DNA of 64,000 nucleotides from Limnoperna fortunei (Eukaryota > Mollusca > Bivalvia > Mytilida > Modiolidae). The notes below the pieces were generated by a model that was not told the origin of the DNA, searched no databases, and was given only the letters and a program-made list of their open reading frames with translations. Where the stretch lies: NCBI GenBank assembly GCA_944474755.1, contig OX104112.1:18998273-19062272 (forward strand), written 5' to 3'. The position numbers and the translations under genes are program-made. Below, piece by piece: positions 26,263 to 38,689 of the stretch (position 1 is the stretch's first letter; every line of letters starts with the position of its first letter).

Positions 26263-26395
26263 TTCTTTATACTTTTTTGTTAAAAAGTAATAGGGATAAT
26301 TCATAAAGTGTATTACCAAGGACAAGAACAGTGTTTTTTTACTGAACTTTGATAAGCCGAATTCTAATTTATACATCATTTTCTTCTTTACTCAT

Positions 26396-26587
26396 TCCGG
26401 GTTCGATTCTCACTGCAGGCAGGGTGTACTCGACTCCAATCTTAATTGACAAGGATTGCCAGTTTTCCTACTGCAGGTTGGGGGTTTTCTCCAGGTACTC
26501 CGGCTTCCTCCCCCAATAAAAACTGGACGCCATGATGTAGCTGAAAAATTGCTGAAAGTGGCGTTAAACACCATAAAACAAACAAAA
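26396..26587 (+). mobile_element. 5'-truncated SINE with target-site duplication
   Basis: It begins inside the tRNA-like B box (GGGTTCGATTC) and then follows the full-length copy at 34600 closely to a tail of AAACAAAC. It is flanked by an 11 bp direct repeat, TCTTTACTCAT, at 26385-26395 and 26588-26598. Truncation at the 5' end with a target duplication is the mark of LINE-driven insertion. It lies in unit A; the equivalent places in B and C lack it, so it inserted after the duplications. Confidence 0.9.
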
Positions 26588-27845
26588 CATCTTTACTCAT
26601 GCATAAAAAAATACATCTGAGTGAATTATGTTTTGTTCTCGATATTGAAATGGTTTGTTAACGTTATGCGCCCATTAAATAAACCAAAAAATTCTTTGGT
26701 AAATACTAAACTTATAGCACAAATAATTTAAGCAGTAATGCATTGATTAACCCAAGACAGCTCCACCTTTTTCAGTAGACTGAAGCTTGTTACAAGAACA
26801 AGAACACAAATTAATGCAAGCAGTAATGTTTTGATGTACCTAAAACAACCTCACCTTGTAATAGTTGACAATAGTTTTGAGTGCTTGCATCTTACAAATC
26901 ACCAGATTTTGCATAGTAAAGCTGCATAAACATAAATTACATCTAACACAACAATCGGATACCCATGTATCGTAAGCGACGTAACTGTTGCCGACTGCAG
27001 CCGACACTTTTAAGCGAACTTTGAATATTGACCAGGCGCATTTGCAACATTTATTAGTTACGATACTAAAGTTTTCGCAGACATGTAAATGAAATTCGGT
27101 CTTTAAACGGGTAGTTTTGCAAATACCCTACCAAAAATATGAATCTGCGGAATTACAATGAATACTTCCTTTTTGCTAAATCAAAATGTTCTAAAAATGC
27201 ACATAAAGTACGAAACATTTAAAACATTTCTGGCAAAATAAACTAAAAATGAATACCACATTTATCATACTTGTTCAATGTCTTCGCAAGAAAATGCAGG
27301 ATCCGTCTTTATAAATCATGTGTACCAATTTGGGAATATAGCAGTAGCGATGAAAATAAAAGCATGTTTAGATAAATGTTTTATTACAACAAACTACAGA
27401 CGATGACGTTATGGTACACGGAACAAAAATCAACTACAAACACCGGAAACACAAGTTTAAATACTCTTCCCGCATCCGGTAGGTAACTACGTTACATACC
27501 ATAAGTTTTTAAATGCCTCTGTTTTCTTTTATTTACTGCGTTAAACTATTTCTCGCATTTTTCAAATATATAATGACTGTTTTTGTTTAGTGTGAAAGCC
27601 GAAGTACCCTGGTTAGAACTCCCGAACATTGATCATCAATGATGTAATACATGTCGAGTCGAGAGCACCTGGCACCATGTGGAGCTTTAAGAGGTGAAAA
27701 AGTAACTGAAAATGAATAATGTACTAGTATTTTGAAGAATGTTAAGTTATAAGAGTAACGAGTTCATTTTAATGTAGAAAAGAAAACATTTTTTTTTAAA
27801 TTGTAGATTTGTTTTACTCTGTACTTTTGTGACAGCATACATTGC

Positions 27846-27950
27846 AAAGTACACGTGAAAGTATTCATTCAGTTTTTTTTGTTGATATATTCTGTGGTTT
27901 AAGGTGTGCCGTATGCAATGCTCATTTGTCAAACTTATGGCAAACTGCAT
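27846..27950. other. strongly conserved noncoding block, copy A
   Basis: About 100 bp that matches 40222-40323 with roughly seven substitutions and one T-run length change, while the sequence on either side is much more diverged. It contains an E-box (ACACGTGAAAG) and a GTGTGCCGTATGCAATGCTC / GATGTGCCGTATGCAATGCTC core. No shared open frame accounts for the conservation. Confidence 0.65.
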
Positions 27951-30900
27951 GTCATCTTACGAATCTGTTACCTTGTTTATTCAAGATGATCTGAGATTTT
28001 GTAGAGAAGATTTTTTGGCGACGAAATTTGTGCATACTGATAAATTATTTTATACTTAAAGATTTGTTTTAAGTCGATTGAGAGCACGAAAAACAATTTC
28101 CGACCAAGATTTGGAATCTATATTCATAACGTAGAATATGCTAGAACACTAGGTAAACCTGTTGATGGATTAAAACAATTGATCCGTTAAAAAGCAAAAA
28201 AAAAAGGAAAATAACTGAACAGTCCCTGGTTTCTCATTTTTTAAAATCAGGAATAAATGTAGGTTTTTATTTAAAAATATTGACGTATGTTTTTGTTTCA
28301 AGCAGCTTAAAACATGTTCGTTAGTGAGAGGCGGGCTCCCGGAAAAGTTGGTGGATAGTTTTTAAATGTAAACAAACATTTTTATTTGTCTGAAATGACA
28401 AGTAAACATTGGATAAAACAATCTTGTGATTTTAATGTCGTTAACACATTAGGCATGTAACTGAAGCCCTATAGGCTTTAATTGCCCAGTATTATAAAAT
28501 ACGATCTCATTCTAGACAAGCAATATCACAACATAATTGGCAATTGTTCCTTCTGTTTACTAAATAAGTCATGTATAGATGTATAACATTACCCCGTTTT
28601 AATTTAAACCGCAAATAAAGTGCAGTGTTTGTAGCTGTTAATGTGATTGCTACAACATACACATGAAGGCTATATTTTCATACTAAACTATAGATACTTG
28701 CATGATTTACGGTATTTGGTCGGTGATTCATTCTCCTCACCCATTGCTGATAGATTTAACTATAGTTTTTACATTATAATATTTTAATTCCTTGAAGTCA
28801 CTTTCGGAAATGCTATTCAATACGCGTTAATAAATTTTTTAATTGCAGTAGTTTATATGATCTACCTTATAATTATGCATTTTAAATAACAAAAGCTGTT
28901 TGCTTTTAATTTAGGGTAGGTACACATATACTTGTATCGTTTTTACAATTTCTTTGCAATTTGGACAGTAATTATTGAACAGCTTGTTTGTTTCAATAAT
29001 TTAATTAAGGGGGTATTGGACGAAATTGTATGTAGCCCACCTAGTATCCCCATATAGGGATAACATATAATATATGACTGCGTGACTTAAGATAATCTTT
29101 TCTGGGGGAGCGCCAGTATGTATATCTGAAGAAATCTTGTAATGTATATACCACCGTTACGTTTGTTGTATTTACATTTCTAATAAAACTAGCGTTGGTA
29201 TAACCCTGCCATATTCCTTTAGACTGAAGTATAGCGCACATTTGTGTAAAATGTTATATTAGAAAAAATTAATTTGTGACTAGAAACGACATTTTAAGCA
29301 TTAAATAAATATTGCAATTACCAAAAAACGAGGCGTGTCAGTCTGTTGTTGTATATAGTCTGCGCCCGAGGAAAAGAATTCAGATATTGAATTAAATAGT
29401 AATGGCCGTTTATCAGGCGGTTGTTTGCTGTTTTTGTCAAAAAAACAGTTCGTAGATATATATTATATATTGTTATGTTATAAACATTTTTCATCAAACT
29501 TAGAAGATTAATGAGGAACAAGCAAATACTTACAGTGTGCAACTTGCGAAACAGGAATATATATAGGATAAACCCTTATTTGCCGAATTACTTTATTTAT
29601 AGAATATGACTAAGATCAGGGATGATTGTGTGCTTTACTTTTTACTTGCGACGAATTCTAGATAACTCACTACATACATAGTAACACTGCTGGAGCCACA
29701 GACAAGTGGGCTCTTTAATTTATGGCATCAGAATATAAGACGGAACTTGGTATTTGTCATTGGCGTATCATTTAATTGTAATGTTCATGTGTGGGTTTTG
29801 AACTAATTAGGGGTATGGAAATAAATGGAAATTTCTGGCTTCTGGCTATAATTTATTAAACAAAATTAATATCAAATGTTGTGGAAAGCAAAACACCACT
29901 CTCCACGAATCACATTAAATTAGATCACACAAATGCCGATCTTGGGAATTTAACAAGCTAGACGGCTCAATTATGGAACATAAAAAAACCAGTCTGCACG
30001 TTTAAATTGTTAATGCACCAGTGTGTCTGTGGTGGAAGATTTGCTGTGATATAGTTAAAAAGGTTGGTGAAATTAATTGAAGCAACGTGTAGTTGAAGAA
30101 TATTTCATTTTACTACAATTTACTTTTGATTGTAACCTTAGTATTAAATATATCTATCTATGCAATCAGACACATTCTTGGCTACAGTTAATTATTTGCC
30201 CAAGTTTTTATTTGTTTTAAGACATGTTTAATGTTGTAATAATAAAATATTGTTCCTCATAAAAACAGAAAAATTAACACACACAAAATATATGGTAAGT
30301 TGTGCCGATACAACCTTAGCCTACACAGAGAAACAATCATTGATGAAATAAAATCTATATTTATTTTAGAATTAAATAGAACATTGACACAAATTGCGTG
30401 TCAAATCAAGAATATAGCCCCCAAAAAGCAACAAAAATACATATTACAAAATACAAAAGAAATAGGAAACAAAAATCTTTGAAATTTAATATTGTAAAAT
30501 AAACACAAATTAAGACGCTTACTACTATTGTGTGTAAGAAAAACATTTAAGTTATTTGTAATATACAGTAACCATATATATTATAGCATGACAAATAGGC
30601 ACTTTGCAAATCAATGTTTACATCTCAATATAATGTACACGTCATAATTGTTATTGTTAATCGTATGTCTGACCAAGGGAATAAGATTGTAGGCTAAGGA
30701 CAATCAACACCCCTTCATCTATATAAAGTAATCCTAAAATGTATATTTTTTTTATATCAATGTAAATTTGTGTAAATTTCCTTTCATAATAAGTTTAGAG
30801 TTTTATTTTAAGTTTTCGAGATGTTTAAGGTTCGTTGCAAACAATGTAAAAACTAAACACGTTCTTGTATCATGTCATGCATTACACAACCGTTCAAAGT

Positions 30901-31716
30901 ACATTCCTCTTTTTACATGTGACCCACCGTCCGACCAAGGGCATTAAGTTGTCGGTGTAGGAATTTTAAAACTCCCCAAGTCAAGTCATGTGATCTTGCA
31001 TAGTTCACACATGTTCGAAATAAGATTATGCGTGATTGAAATACATTGGTGACCAAGTATGTACATGTAGTAAAAAGCTTGCACGTTGGTCTTGTTTCAT
31101 ATGTATTAGTCAGTCAGACTGCTCCGGTCCATTTCAAAGCATAATATTGTTGTCACAATGACCACCCCAATCTTAAAACATTATCTTTAATTTAGCAGAA
31201 AATTAAATGAAAAAACACAATTCTGTAAATGGTTTATAGTTTTTGAGTGACAAACTTTGGTCATGCAAAACCCTTAAAAATATTTTTTTCCGCCAAAATT
31301 GTCAATTTCTTATATCCCTTAATATTGTATATAATACTCGTATTGACTAATCAAAAATGTTATCCATTTTGTCTATGTATCAAATTTATAACAAACTATT
31401 AAAACATTTTGGAAATCACTTTAAAAAACACTGAGATGTGAACATTTGTAAAAAATAATTTTATCTGTTGACAAACAAACATTTTTCAAAAAATAAATGC
31501 ATGCAGTGCCAACTTATGCCAATGGAAAAGGGGACTTTAAAGCGTTTTTGTTTTTGACAATTTTAAATAAATAAATTTACTAAAATATTAGAATTTTACC
31601 TAATTGTAGAAGTTTACACAAAGATATTGTGGAAAGTAACCTATCATTTAATACGCAAGCATCAAACCTTCCGTTAACAAGTTAAATTCGTTGCCAAAAT
31701 TGGTCCAAGTTCCTGA

Positions 31717-32853
31717 TCATAATGTACAGCTAGCATCTTTGAAAGCCGCAATGCCTATGTGTCTACGTTCGACAGATGAATAGCACTTTATTGCCGATAA
31801 TCGTTGAGTATACATTGGGAATTTAAATATTACTTCTCCAATATAATTTTTGTATATAAGAAAGCTACAGTGGCATTTCAGTGGATTATCTTTCAGATCA
31901 ATAATTATTGGTACGGTGTTCCTGACATAATTAATCATATTCAATGGAATGTTTGTAACTACATTGTGAGATAAATCCACAAAAAGAGGCTCATTTCGTC
32001 TTGGCATCATATTGAATTGCGTTCCCAAAAAGTCAAATGTCGTAACACTGTTGTGAGACATATCTAGATATGTCAATTGCGGAAAAGATGTCCGCCATTC
32101 AACCAATTCGTGTGGAATGCGACTGTATCCATTATCGGAAATCAAAAAGGTCTGCAATTTGGGATAGTCAGAATAAGCAGTCATTAATGGCAGATAGTAT
32201 TTGCTCCTAGATCGGCTTGTTGTGTCATCAATGTAACCTAAGTTTGGATACCGACATCTGTAATTTTTCTGCTTTGCTTTTCTCATTAGTTGGTCAACAC
32301 CAGACATTAGCAAATGCTCCTGGTGCTCAGAAAGCGGTCCTGTGCTGTACTGGGGAAACGTGTACGTCATATTACGCTTGACGCTGCTGTAGAGACTCTG
32401 TTGTCCACAGTCATATTCCAGTGTGATATTCCCGTACAAAATGTCAAAAATATTGTCTACATTTGATAAGCAAACACAATCCACCAACGACAATTCTTCC
32501 ATTTCATCCATTATGTTGGTAGGAGTATTCAATTCCGACCAAAAACCTTCTAATTGACATCCCGTCACCTTTAGCCGTATAAGTCCTATAGCTTTCATTG
32601 GCCATGGTAGGTAAAATCGTCCAATGGAGCTGCAGAATACTTCCAAAGAAACTTTAACTGAAGTTGGCAATCCCGATGTCCATTGTCTAAAATCAGTAAA
32701 ATCTAGCATGTTATCCACATGTATTCTGCATTTCCTAATTTGTTCTTGAGCATCAAATGGACATCTTTCGTCGAAAAAACGCCTTGACTGACAAAGAACG
32801 ATGGCTATCAAGCTACAAAAGAGCAAAATGTTAAACACATCTTTTGTAAACAT
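31717..32853 (-). CDS. secreted leucine-rich repeat protein 1 (378 aa)
   Basis: A single uninterrupted exon. Residues 1-22 are a signal peptide (hydrophobic LLFCSLIAIVLC). An N-terminal Cys-containing region (C31, C42, C74, C99, C126, C128) follows. The LRR part lies at about 230-326, with LxxLxLxxN-type units at 231-247 (PKLQTFLISDN), 258-275 (PQLTYLDMSHN), 289-304 (PLFVDLSHN) and 314-324 (VPIIIDLKDNPL). A C-terminal LRR cap has C327, C329, C357 and C376. Two N-glycosylation sites (N142, N161). No transmembrane helix or GPI signal, so it is probably secreted. It aligns without gaps to the 51290-52426 product, about 81% identical by hand count. Secreted LRR proteins of molluscs are often recognition proteins, but the ligand is unknown and no function is claimed. 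Start chosen as the ATG directly before the signal peptide. Confidence 0.9.
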   Translation of the reverse strand: MFTKDVFNILLFCSLIAIVLCQSRRFFDERCPFDAQEQIRKCRIHVDNMLDFTDFRQWTSGLPTSVKVSLEVFCSSIGRFYLPWPMKAIGLIRLKVTGCQLEGFWSELNTPTNIMDEMEELSLVDCVCLSNVDNIFDILYGNITLEYDCGQQSLYSSVKRNMTYTFPQYSTGPLSEHQEHLLMSGVDQLMRKAKQKNYRCRYPNLGYIDDTTSRSRSKYYLPLMTAYSDYPKLQTFLISDNGYSRIPHELVEWRTSFPQLTYLDMSHNSVTTFDFLGTQFNMMPRRNEPLFVDLSHNVVTNIPLNMINYVRNTVPIIIDLKDNPLKCHCSFLIYKNYIGEVIFKFPMYTQRLSAIKCYSSVERRHIGIAAFKDASCTL

Positions 32854-32978
32854 TGTCTTATCCTCTGGACTACAACTACAGAAATTTACATCAATTTTTG
32901 TTTTTAAAGGACATTGTCACGCGTCATGAATCAGGAGGGGAATACTCTGGATAATTACATTGGCGTCGTATAAACAGT
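32854..32978 (-). promoter_or_regulatory. promoter region of LRR gene 1
   Basis: Aligns with the region upstream of the paralogue. Reading toward the gene, both have a GTTTATAC(G/A)ACGCC block, a perfect 27 bp identity at 32922-32948 (core, plus strand, GGAGGGGAATACTCT), a TATA-like box (TTTAAAAA, about 32901-32908) and a conserved leader GTAAATTT(C/G)TGTAGTTGTA just before the ATG. Spacing from the 27 bp element to the ATG is about 69 bp here and 74 bp in the paralogue. The element includes a GGGGAATACT stretch that loosely resembles a Rel/kB site; that is only a resemblance. Confidence 0.6.
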
Positions 32979-34189
32979 GACAGTGAATTTTAACCGGATT
33001 CAATTAAAGTACAACTATTGTCTCAATGTGTGGGTGAAGGCACAAAGATACGTAGACGGCAAATTCTAAACAAATCTAATCAAAATAAGTTTACAATCTG
33101 TCCTTAACATGCTTAAGGGATACTGAATTTAAGTTTTTTATAATTATTTGACTTCCGATTAAAATATACATTTTGCATGTTTTGCAGTCGTCAGAAAAAA
33201 TAAAGTCAGATGTCATATTTTATCAGTATTATTTACATACATTGACATGTTTATACAGTTTTTTAATTCAAGTGGAATTATACGATTTTTAGTTTTAATG
33301 CTTAATGTTCTGGGGTTGTTTTTACATTTTTTACTGTTGTTAGTCTATTTAAGACCAACACGATGGTTTTTAATCAAACTAGACAAGTTTGTTTTCTACT
33401 CTAAAGTTAGAAAAAAATTCATTTATAAACAAATATGATGTTATCTTCATTTTCCTTTCTGTCGTTTTACAAATGCATTAGTCTATTAGTTAAGACCCCA
33501 AGTGTTGCTCTGTACCATACTTTTGGGCATGCCGTAAAAAAACTAATTGATAAAGTATCTTTTTGGCGTTTTGCACTTACGTATGTCATATGTTGTTAGT
33601 TGTGAAAACACGTGACCACAAGAAGTAAAAAAAAATACTCTTTTTATATTTTCTTTAATAATTGAAGAAATGACATGCACATATAAATGTTACTCATTAA
33701 AGACGACTAGAAGAATATGTGATCGTTTTATATACACATGTTGAAGAAAATAATCATTCTGTTCATGTATCATGTCAATACACTAGTATTGTATATAGTT
33801 AAAAGAAAGCAAGCTGCAACATGAGGCTGAATATACCCTCATTTACTTACACAATTTTCATATAGTGTATCTTTCCAGTTTGAATTTGGATTTGAAGGTT
33901 CACATACACGCAGATTGGATACATGCTAGTGAAAATTACTCAGCCTTCTTTTACGCCAAAATCTTTTCCTGCCATTATTTATATAGGCGGCAGTGGCTGG
34001 ACATGGCTGACCACCAGTAGGTAAATTCAAATAAGGTTATAATTTATTATACACTCTTTGTTTTTAACTTGTTTAGTTTTACCGTTTTGACATATTAAGG
34101 ATGGACACTGGGTCAATGTAATAACAATAAAATATTCATAATCTTGCATTTGCATTGAATCATATTAAAAATGCATCAAATAAAGACAA

Positions 34190-34264
34190 AAAACATGAAA
34201 ACAAAAAGAAAAAGGAAAAAAAAAACAACAAAAAAAAAAAGAAGAAAAACAAACAAACAAACAA
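34190..34264. repeat. A-rich simple repeat
   Basis: Run of A with G and C interruptions (AAAGAAAAAGG, then AAACAAACAAAC). May be the tail of a lost retroposon; nothing else is recognisable. Confidence 0.7.
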
Positions 34265-34423
34265 TATGAAAGCAAAATAACCATTTTATTTAATAAACAA
34301 AAAGTATTTTTTTAATTAAATACTATTCGATTGTAACTTAACGAGAGAACAACACAACAAATTTCAGTTGTCTGAAAAAGTCTGTATTGACGTAAAATAA
34401 AAGGTTACATCACTATTAACTGT

Positions 34424-34905
34424 TTGTTTGTTTATTTAAATAGGGCTTAATGTCACATTCATAATTTTTTAAAGTTATTCGGAGGACGCCGAATTACCTT
34501 AATGTTCTGCAGGAAAACTATCAATCGTTGTTAATTACGTGATTGGAGTCGACAACAACCTGTGTCTAGTAAGATTTGAGCCACTTACCTTAGTGCCGAG
34601 GGGGCCTCGGTGGCCGAGTGGTCTGTCAACACTGAGATTGCGGGTTCGATTCTCACTGCAGGCAGGGTGTACTCGACTCCAATCTTAATTGACAAGGATT
34701 ACCAGTTTTCCTACCGCAGGTCGGGGGTTTTCTCCGGGTACTCCGGCTTCCTCCCCCAATAAAAACTGGACGCTATGATATAGCTGAAAAATTGCTGAAA
34801 GAGGCGTTAAACACCATCAAACAAACAAACAAACTTAGTTCCGACAGCAAGTGATCAATAGAAGGTAACTGCTTATTTGAACCGCTCAACCAAAGAGCCC
34901 CTAAC
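34424..34905 (-). mobile_element. older SINE copy, antisense, split by a younger SINE
   Basis: The 3' part of the antisense copy is at 34424-34599 (starts TGTTTGTTTGTTTA, then complements of the core, then GATTTGAGCC as complement of the B box). Its tRNA-like head resumes at 34845-34905 (in reverse complement GGGGCTCTTTGGTTGAGCGG, a box-A-like start). The younger plus-strand SINE at 34600-34833 sits between them, flanked by copies of CTTAGTGCCGA. Confidence 0.8.
34600..34833 (+). mobile_element. full-length tRNA-derived SINE
   Basis: The head resembles a Leu/Ser-type tRNA with box A (TGGCCGAGTGGT) and box B (GGTTCGATTC), the internal RNA polymerase III promoter. A body follows with CTCGACTCCAATCTTAATTG and the core GGGTACTCCGGCTTCCTCCC, ending in an AAAC-repeat tail. 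Target duplications are CTTAGTGCCGA (34589-34599) and CTTAGTTCCGA (34834-34844), with one mismatch. This is the best copy in the window and served as the reference for the other SINE calls. I do not assign the central domain to a named SINE superfamily. Confidence 0.92.
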
Positions 34906-35752
34906 AAAGTATACTATTATAATTATATCCACTGCATGGTGGTCCTAACGCCATGTAAAATAACACTAGTGTGTTGACAAATATTAATGTGAAAGTAAAG
35001 ATTAGTATGAAATACTAATGAAATACTACTCACTTTTATTTAAAATTCCGAATCATCTTGTTTTTACATCATTTATTTTTATTAAAGAATTCAATTTTAA
35101 AATCGTGTAATGTGGTTTATTATTTTTGACTCTGAATTAAGCGGATATCAGTAAGTTCCCTCCTTTATAATGAAATCGATTAACGTTTTCTAGACAAATA
35201 CTAACCCAGTAGGTATTTTTTATTCATATGTTTATCTACTAGCGGCTACATGCGGGAGACGAATTAAAGCCTATTAATGTTGTCAGTCAAATGCCTGTAT
35301 TCTCCGATGTGAAAATTGTTGGTTAACGGAAGACAAATGTACGTTTTTGCCCTTTTAGGAAAGGACTTGTGATCTTCCACACGTCCGTTAAAAATATTGC
35401 TAGGTCTTTTTGTTCGGTGCGCAGCGCTCCGCTAGCAAAATGATACAGTTTGGATAGCTCCAGAAAGTAATCTCCATTTTTTAATATCGGCTGTCTGAAT
35501 TTCTGGTAGATTTTCACATTGATCAAATCCATGTGGATGCATCATAAATACATCTCATGGTCAAATATATGAACTAGTTATCATCTTACATTAGATGAAC
35601 TAGAAAGACGAATTTTTTAACCGTGGTATTGATTCTGGTGGTTACTTTTATGATAGCAATATAAGGAACACAACTGTAGGTTAATATGACAGGGATGGGT
35701 TGCTTTGCATAAATTTGGGGTCGTTGTCCCTAGGAAATTTACCAAAAAGTTT
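34906..35752. other. gene-free between SINE and DNA element
   Basis: No supportable gene. The 69-codon minus-strand frame at 35323-35532 has no recognised residues. Confidence 0.45.
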
Positions 35753-36423
35753 GTCATCTTTACTACTAAAATAATTGACCCCTTTTTTAAGAGCGCATCA
35801 TAAAATACAGAGAAATAATTTAATAATCGACTTTATCGATATCAACATTAAATATTTTTAATGTGCAACATCAACTGCATGTAACCTTATAAATATTGAA
35901 GTACGAACTACAGCTATAGACTTCCGCCAAGTGAAGCGAGCGAAAAGTTCGTTCTTGTTTAAATTCAGCCGGCTCGCTTTAAGAAAACGATTGGAATCGA
36001 AGGGATTTTCACCAGACATGTCAGGTAGGTCCTACAAATTTAGCTTTCACTGTGATCAGGACTAATATGACATAAGAAAAGAACTACAGTTACGCTTTCA
36101 CTGATTACAAATTTACCTCGTATTAAATGCAATCTTATTTAACAGTTGTCAGTTGGGTATGCGAACGTTTTTTTTGTACCCCTCACGGGTTGCCCCGGAA
36201 TTTTTTTTAAATGTAAAGGAGAACCGTATCCGGTACAAATTTGCGGACGTAATTAATCGTTAATTGCTAATTATTTAAAGCAATGATCGGTATAAAAATT
36301 AAATATTTTGCATATGTAACATTAACTGCATGTAACCTTATATGGGTTAATACTGCGCTATTGCTCTGTGTTTTGTGATGCGCGCTTAAAAAACGGGTCT
36401 ATAATTTTAGTAGTATAGATAAC
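35753..36423. mobile_element. non-autonomous DNA transposon with ~48 bp terminal inverted repeats
   Basis: The left end (35753-35800, reading CTTTACTACTAAAATAATTG early on) and the right end (36376-36423, CTATAATTTTAGTAGTATAG) are reverse complements with several mismatches. They run inward to a GATGCGC(G/T)CTTAAAAAA block. Inside are two direct copies of a block ending ACTGCATGTAACCTTATA (about 35845-35895 and 36295-36345). No transposase frame. Superfamily not assigned. Confidence 0.8.
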
Positions 36424-37261
36424 TGCTTATCAGAAGCAGTGAATTATTCAAAAAGGAGATCGAATGAGATGTTGCATAATTTTTAAAAAACATTTACATG
36501 TTAAGTGGTCTAACCTCTGGTTACTGAGGGGAAAAGATATTAGGTAACATATCATTGCTGACCAGCCTGAAATCACGAAGGCTTTAGGCACGATGTGCTT
36601 GACTGCAACCTCATCTGACAAAGGCACATTCTTACAAAAATGCTGTTGAAAAAATTTGAAAAATAACGAAACGAACAAATGAAACTTGATACAAACGAAA
36701 TACTTCTACCGTATTTGAATTAGAAGATATAGTCTCTCTGGACATAAGGCGAACAAACAATCAATCATAATAAGAATGGTAATGGAACATGATAAAATTT
36801 ATACACCGATCAGTTTTACCACTATTGCCGACATGTATTTGGACAAATATCAAATTCGCTTATTTCAGTTGTACGGATGACATTTTATTATTTAATACCG
36901 TGTTATATATATAAAGATTTATTATAATTATCAAATCGTAACTGCACTAACTCTATTTTGTATAATATATATTACCATATTTTGCAAGTATAAATATTAA
37001 TACGTCAATACGTAAACAAACTTAAAAATAACAATATTTAAACATAAAAAACACACAAAACACACAAAAATAACAAAATGAGAAAAACCATAAAAGTATC
37101 ATGTAAATAGAACAAACTTTAAGACAGATTGTGTTAAACGAACAAAAAAACAATAATTGCGTGGTGAACTTTAATCAACAAATTGGTACTTACTACAAGG
37201 TTTCGAGAGTTGCATACAGATGACGAATTTTTATTGGATATAGAATGTTTTTCGGTTTTTC
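36424..37261. other. gene-free
   Basis: AT-rich without a recognisable gene or repeat. Confidence 0.45.
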
Positions 37262-37400
37262 AGTTTTTTGGGGTAAGTAGCCAGAGTACCGAGTTTATTC
37301 CAAACCTTCGGTTAATAAAATGGCAGTCCTTGTCAAATTAAGTTCTTTTTTAGCACACTCTGTCCACAGTAAGATTCGAACATCAGTATTTACAGTCACA
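37262..37400 (-). mobile_element. SINE remnant, antisense, highly diverged
   Basis: In reverse complement the order B box (GTTCGAATC), ACTGTGGACAGAGTGTG-type block, TTAATTTGACAAGGACTGCC and a GGTACTCTGGCTACTT core follows the SINE consensus with many changes. Confidence 0.6.
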
Positions 37401-37734
37401 TGATCTATAGTATAGGAAAAAAATGTTTGGAAGTATTAACAAGTTTTCAACTTTAGTCCGCGCTGTTGGTGTCGTCATCCAGCTTAGTTTATGTGATCAG
37501 TCCCAGTGTAATGGATAGTAACGAGACTGCTAATTGAAGAAAAATATTCTACTATGCGTCTTTTGTATGTTTTGTTTTAACACTGACTGTATATTTTTGG
37601 AAAAGTAAAGTTTATTGCCTATTTTCTCCTTCGGTACAATAAAAAATACTTACCAAATATGCGTGGAATATTCAGTTTATATTCTCCTATACATTTATGA
37701 TACTTTTTTGTATACTACTGATTCCGTGCTTGTA

Positions 37735-37872
37735 AAATCTCACTTGCCTCGACTCCAATCTTCATTGACAAGAATTAATAGCAGGTTCACCTTCTGATAG
37801 TTTGGATTTTCACTGGGTACTCCTTCTATTCTACAAGTTAACAAAATAGTAGCTAATACCAAAAAAAAAAAA
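37735..37872 (+). mobile_element. SINE remnant, plus strand, with poly-A end
   Basis: It starts at CTCGACTCCAATCTTCATTG, continues through GACAAGAATTAATAGCAGG and TTTTCACTGGGTACTCC, and ends in a run of 12-13 A. The tRNA head is missing. Confidence 0.65.
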
Positions 37873-38689
37873 ACTGAAGGCAACTTACAAAGTAAGAGGA
37901 GCTGGCAACGACTGACAGTTTTAGCCCTTTATAATGGCTCTAAAATCTCAAATGTGGTTAAACCAAAGTACGGGCACGGTATTCTAGAGACACTTACCTA
38001 TTATTGTCCGGGTCGGTCTTTTCATATTATAACTGACCATTCCCAACATGACGACCAATCACATATGCCACATGGAAGAGCTATTATTAGTTCTTTGAGC
38101 CAAACACTTGCAACCATTCAACATTACTGGATTTTAATTAATGCAGAGTAATCATATGATTATTTAGGCATATTGCTATTAAGATATGTCGAAATGTTAG
38201 GCAAATGTTTAGGGTTAGGACATAAGGGTGTATGCGCAGTCGATTACTTAAGTAAGCAGGGTCGTAGAGAAATATTTGCAAGAATTTACCATTTTTCGTG
38301 CAAGGTTGGGATATCTGGGATTTTCTAATTGCATCCTGTTTATAAATTTTCTAAATGTACGGAATCACTGTCTTTATTTTTTTGTCATATTATCAAATAA
38401 ATTGTCTGTTTTCGAGTTGAAGCCATCTTTATGTATTTACTGCGGGTTTCTATGATATAATGAAATAAGTTCTCATACTTATCATTAAGATCATGCAATA
38501 AAAGACCCAGAACTGTTTAATTAGGTTTTGAAATTGTGCATATACAAGAGGCATAGTGGATAAAGTGTAGAAGTGCGTACAGTGATATATTTTCGAATTA
38601 AATTAAACCTGATAGCAAGTTTGTTAGTTAGCTCTGTCAAGCAATCACAGTTAATTAAACGTAACCGTTCAGGACTGTGAGACTTTCAG
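37873..38689. other. gene-free
   Basis: The plus-strand frame at 37954-38151 contains an FHIITDHSQHDDQSHMP run. This is faintly reminiscent of the RNase H/DHA block of LTR elements but is too short to call. No gene is supported. Confidence 0.4.

Larger units (their letters stand above)
25790..33900 (+). repeat. segmental duplication unit A (carries LRR gene 1)
   Basis: Colinear with unit B (38690-43150) and unit C (46560-53900). Matching blocks in order: 25965-26205 (B 38845-39080, C 46670-46890), 27430-27640 (B), 27846-27950 (B), 28570-28640 (B 42770-42850, C 48035-48110), 30570-30690 (C 50240-50365), the LRR gene and promoter (C), and 33480-33680 (C 53650-53860). Boundaries are approximate because the noncoding parts have diverged. 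Confidence 0.8.

Noticed and set aside
34600..34670. Leucine/serine-type tRNA gene
   Set aside because: Boxes A and B are present, but the arms do not fold as a full cloverleaf and the sequence continues into a SINE body with tail and target duplication.
37954..38151. Fragment of an LTR-retrotransposon RNase H (ITDHSQ run)
   Set aside because: Only one short block; no other catalytic block, LTR or neighbouring domain was found.
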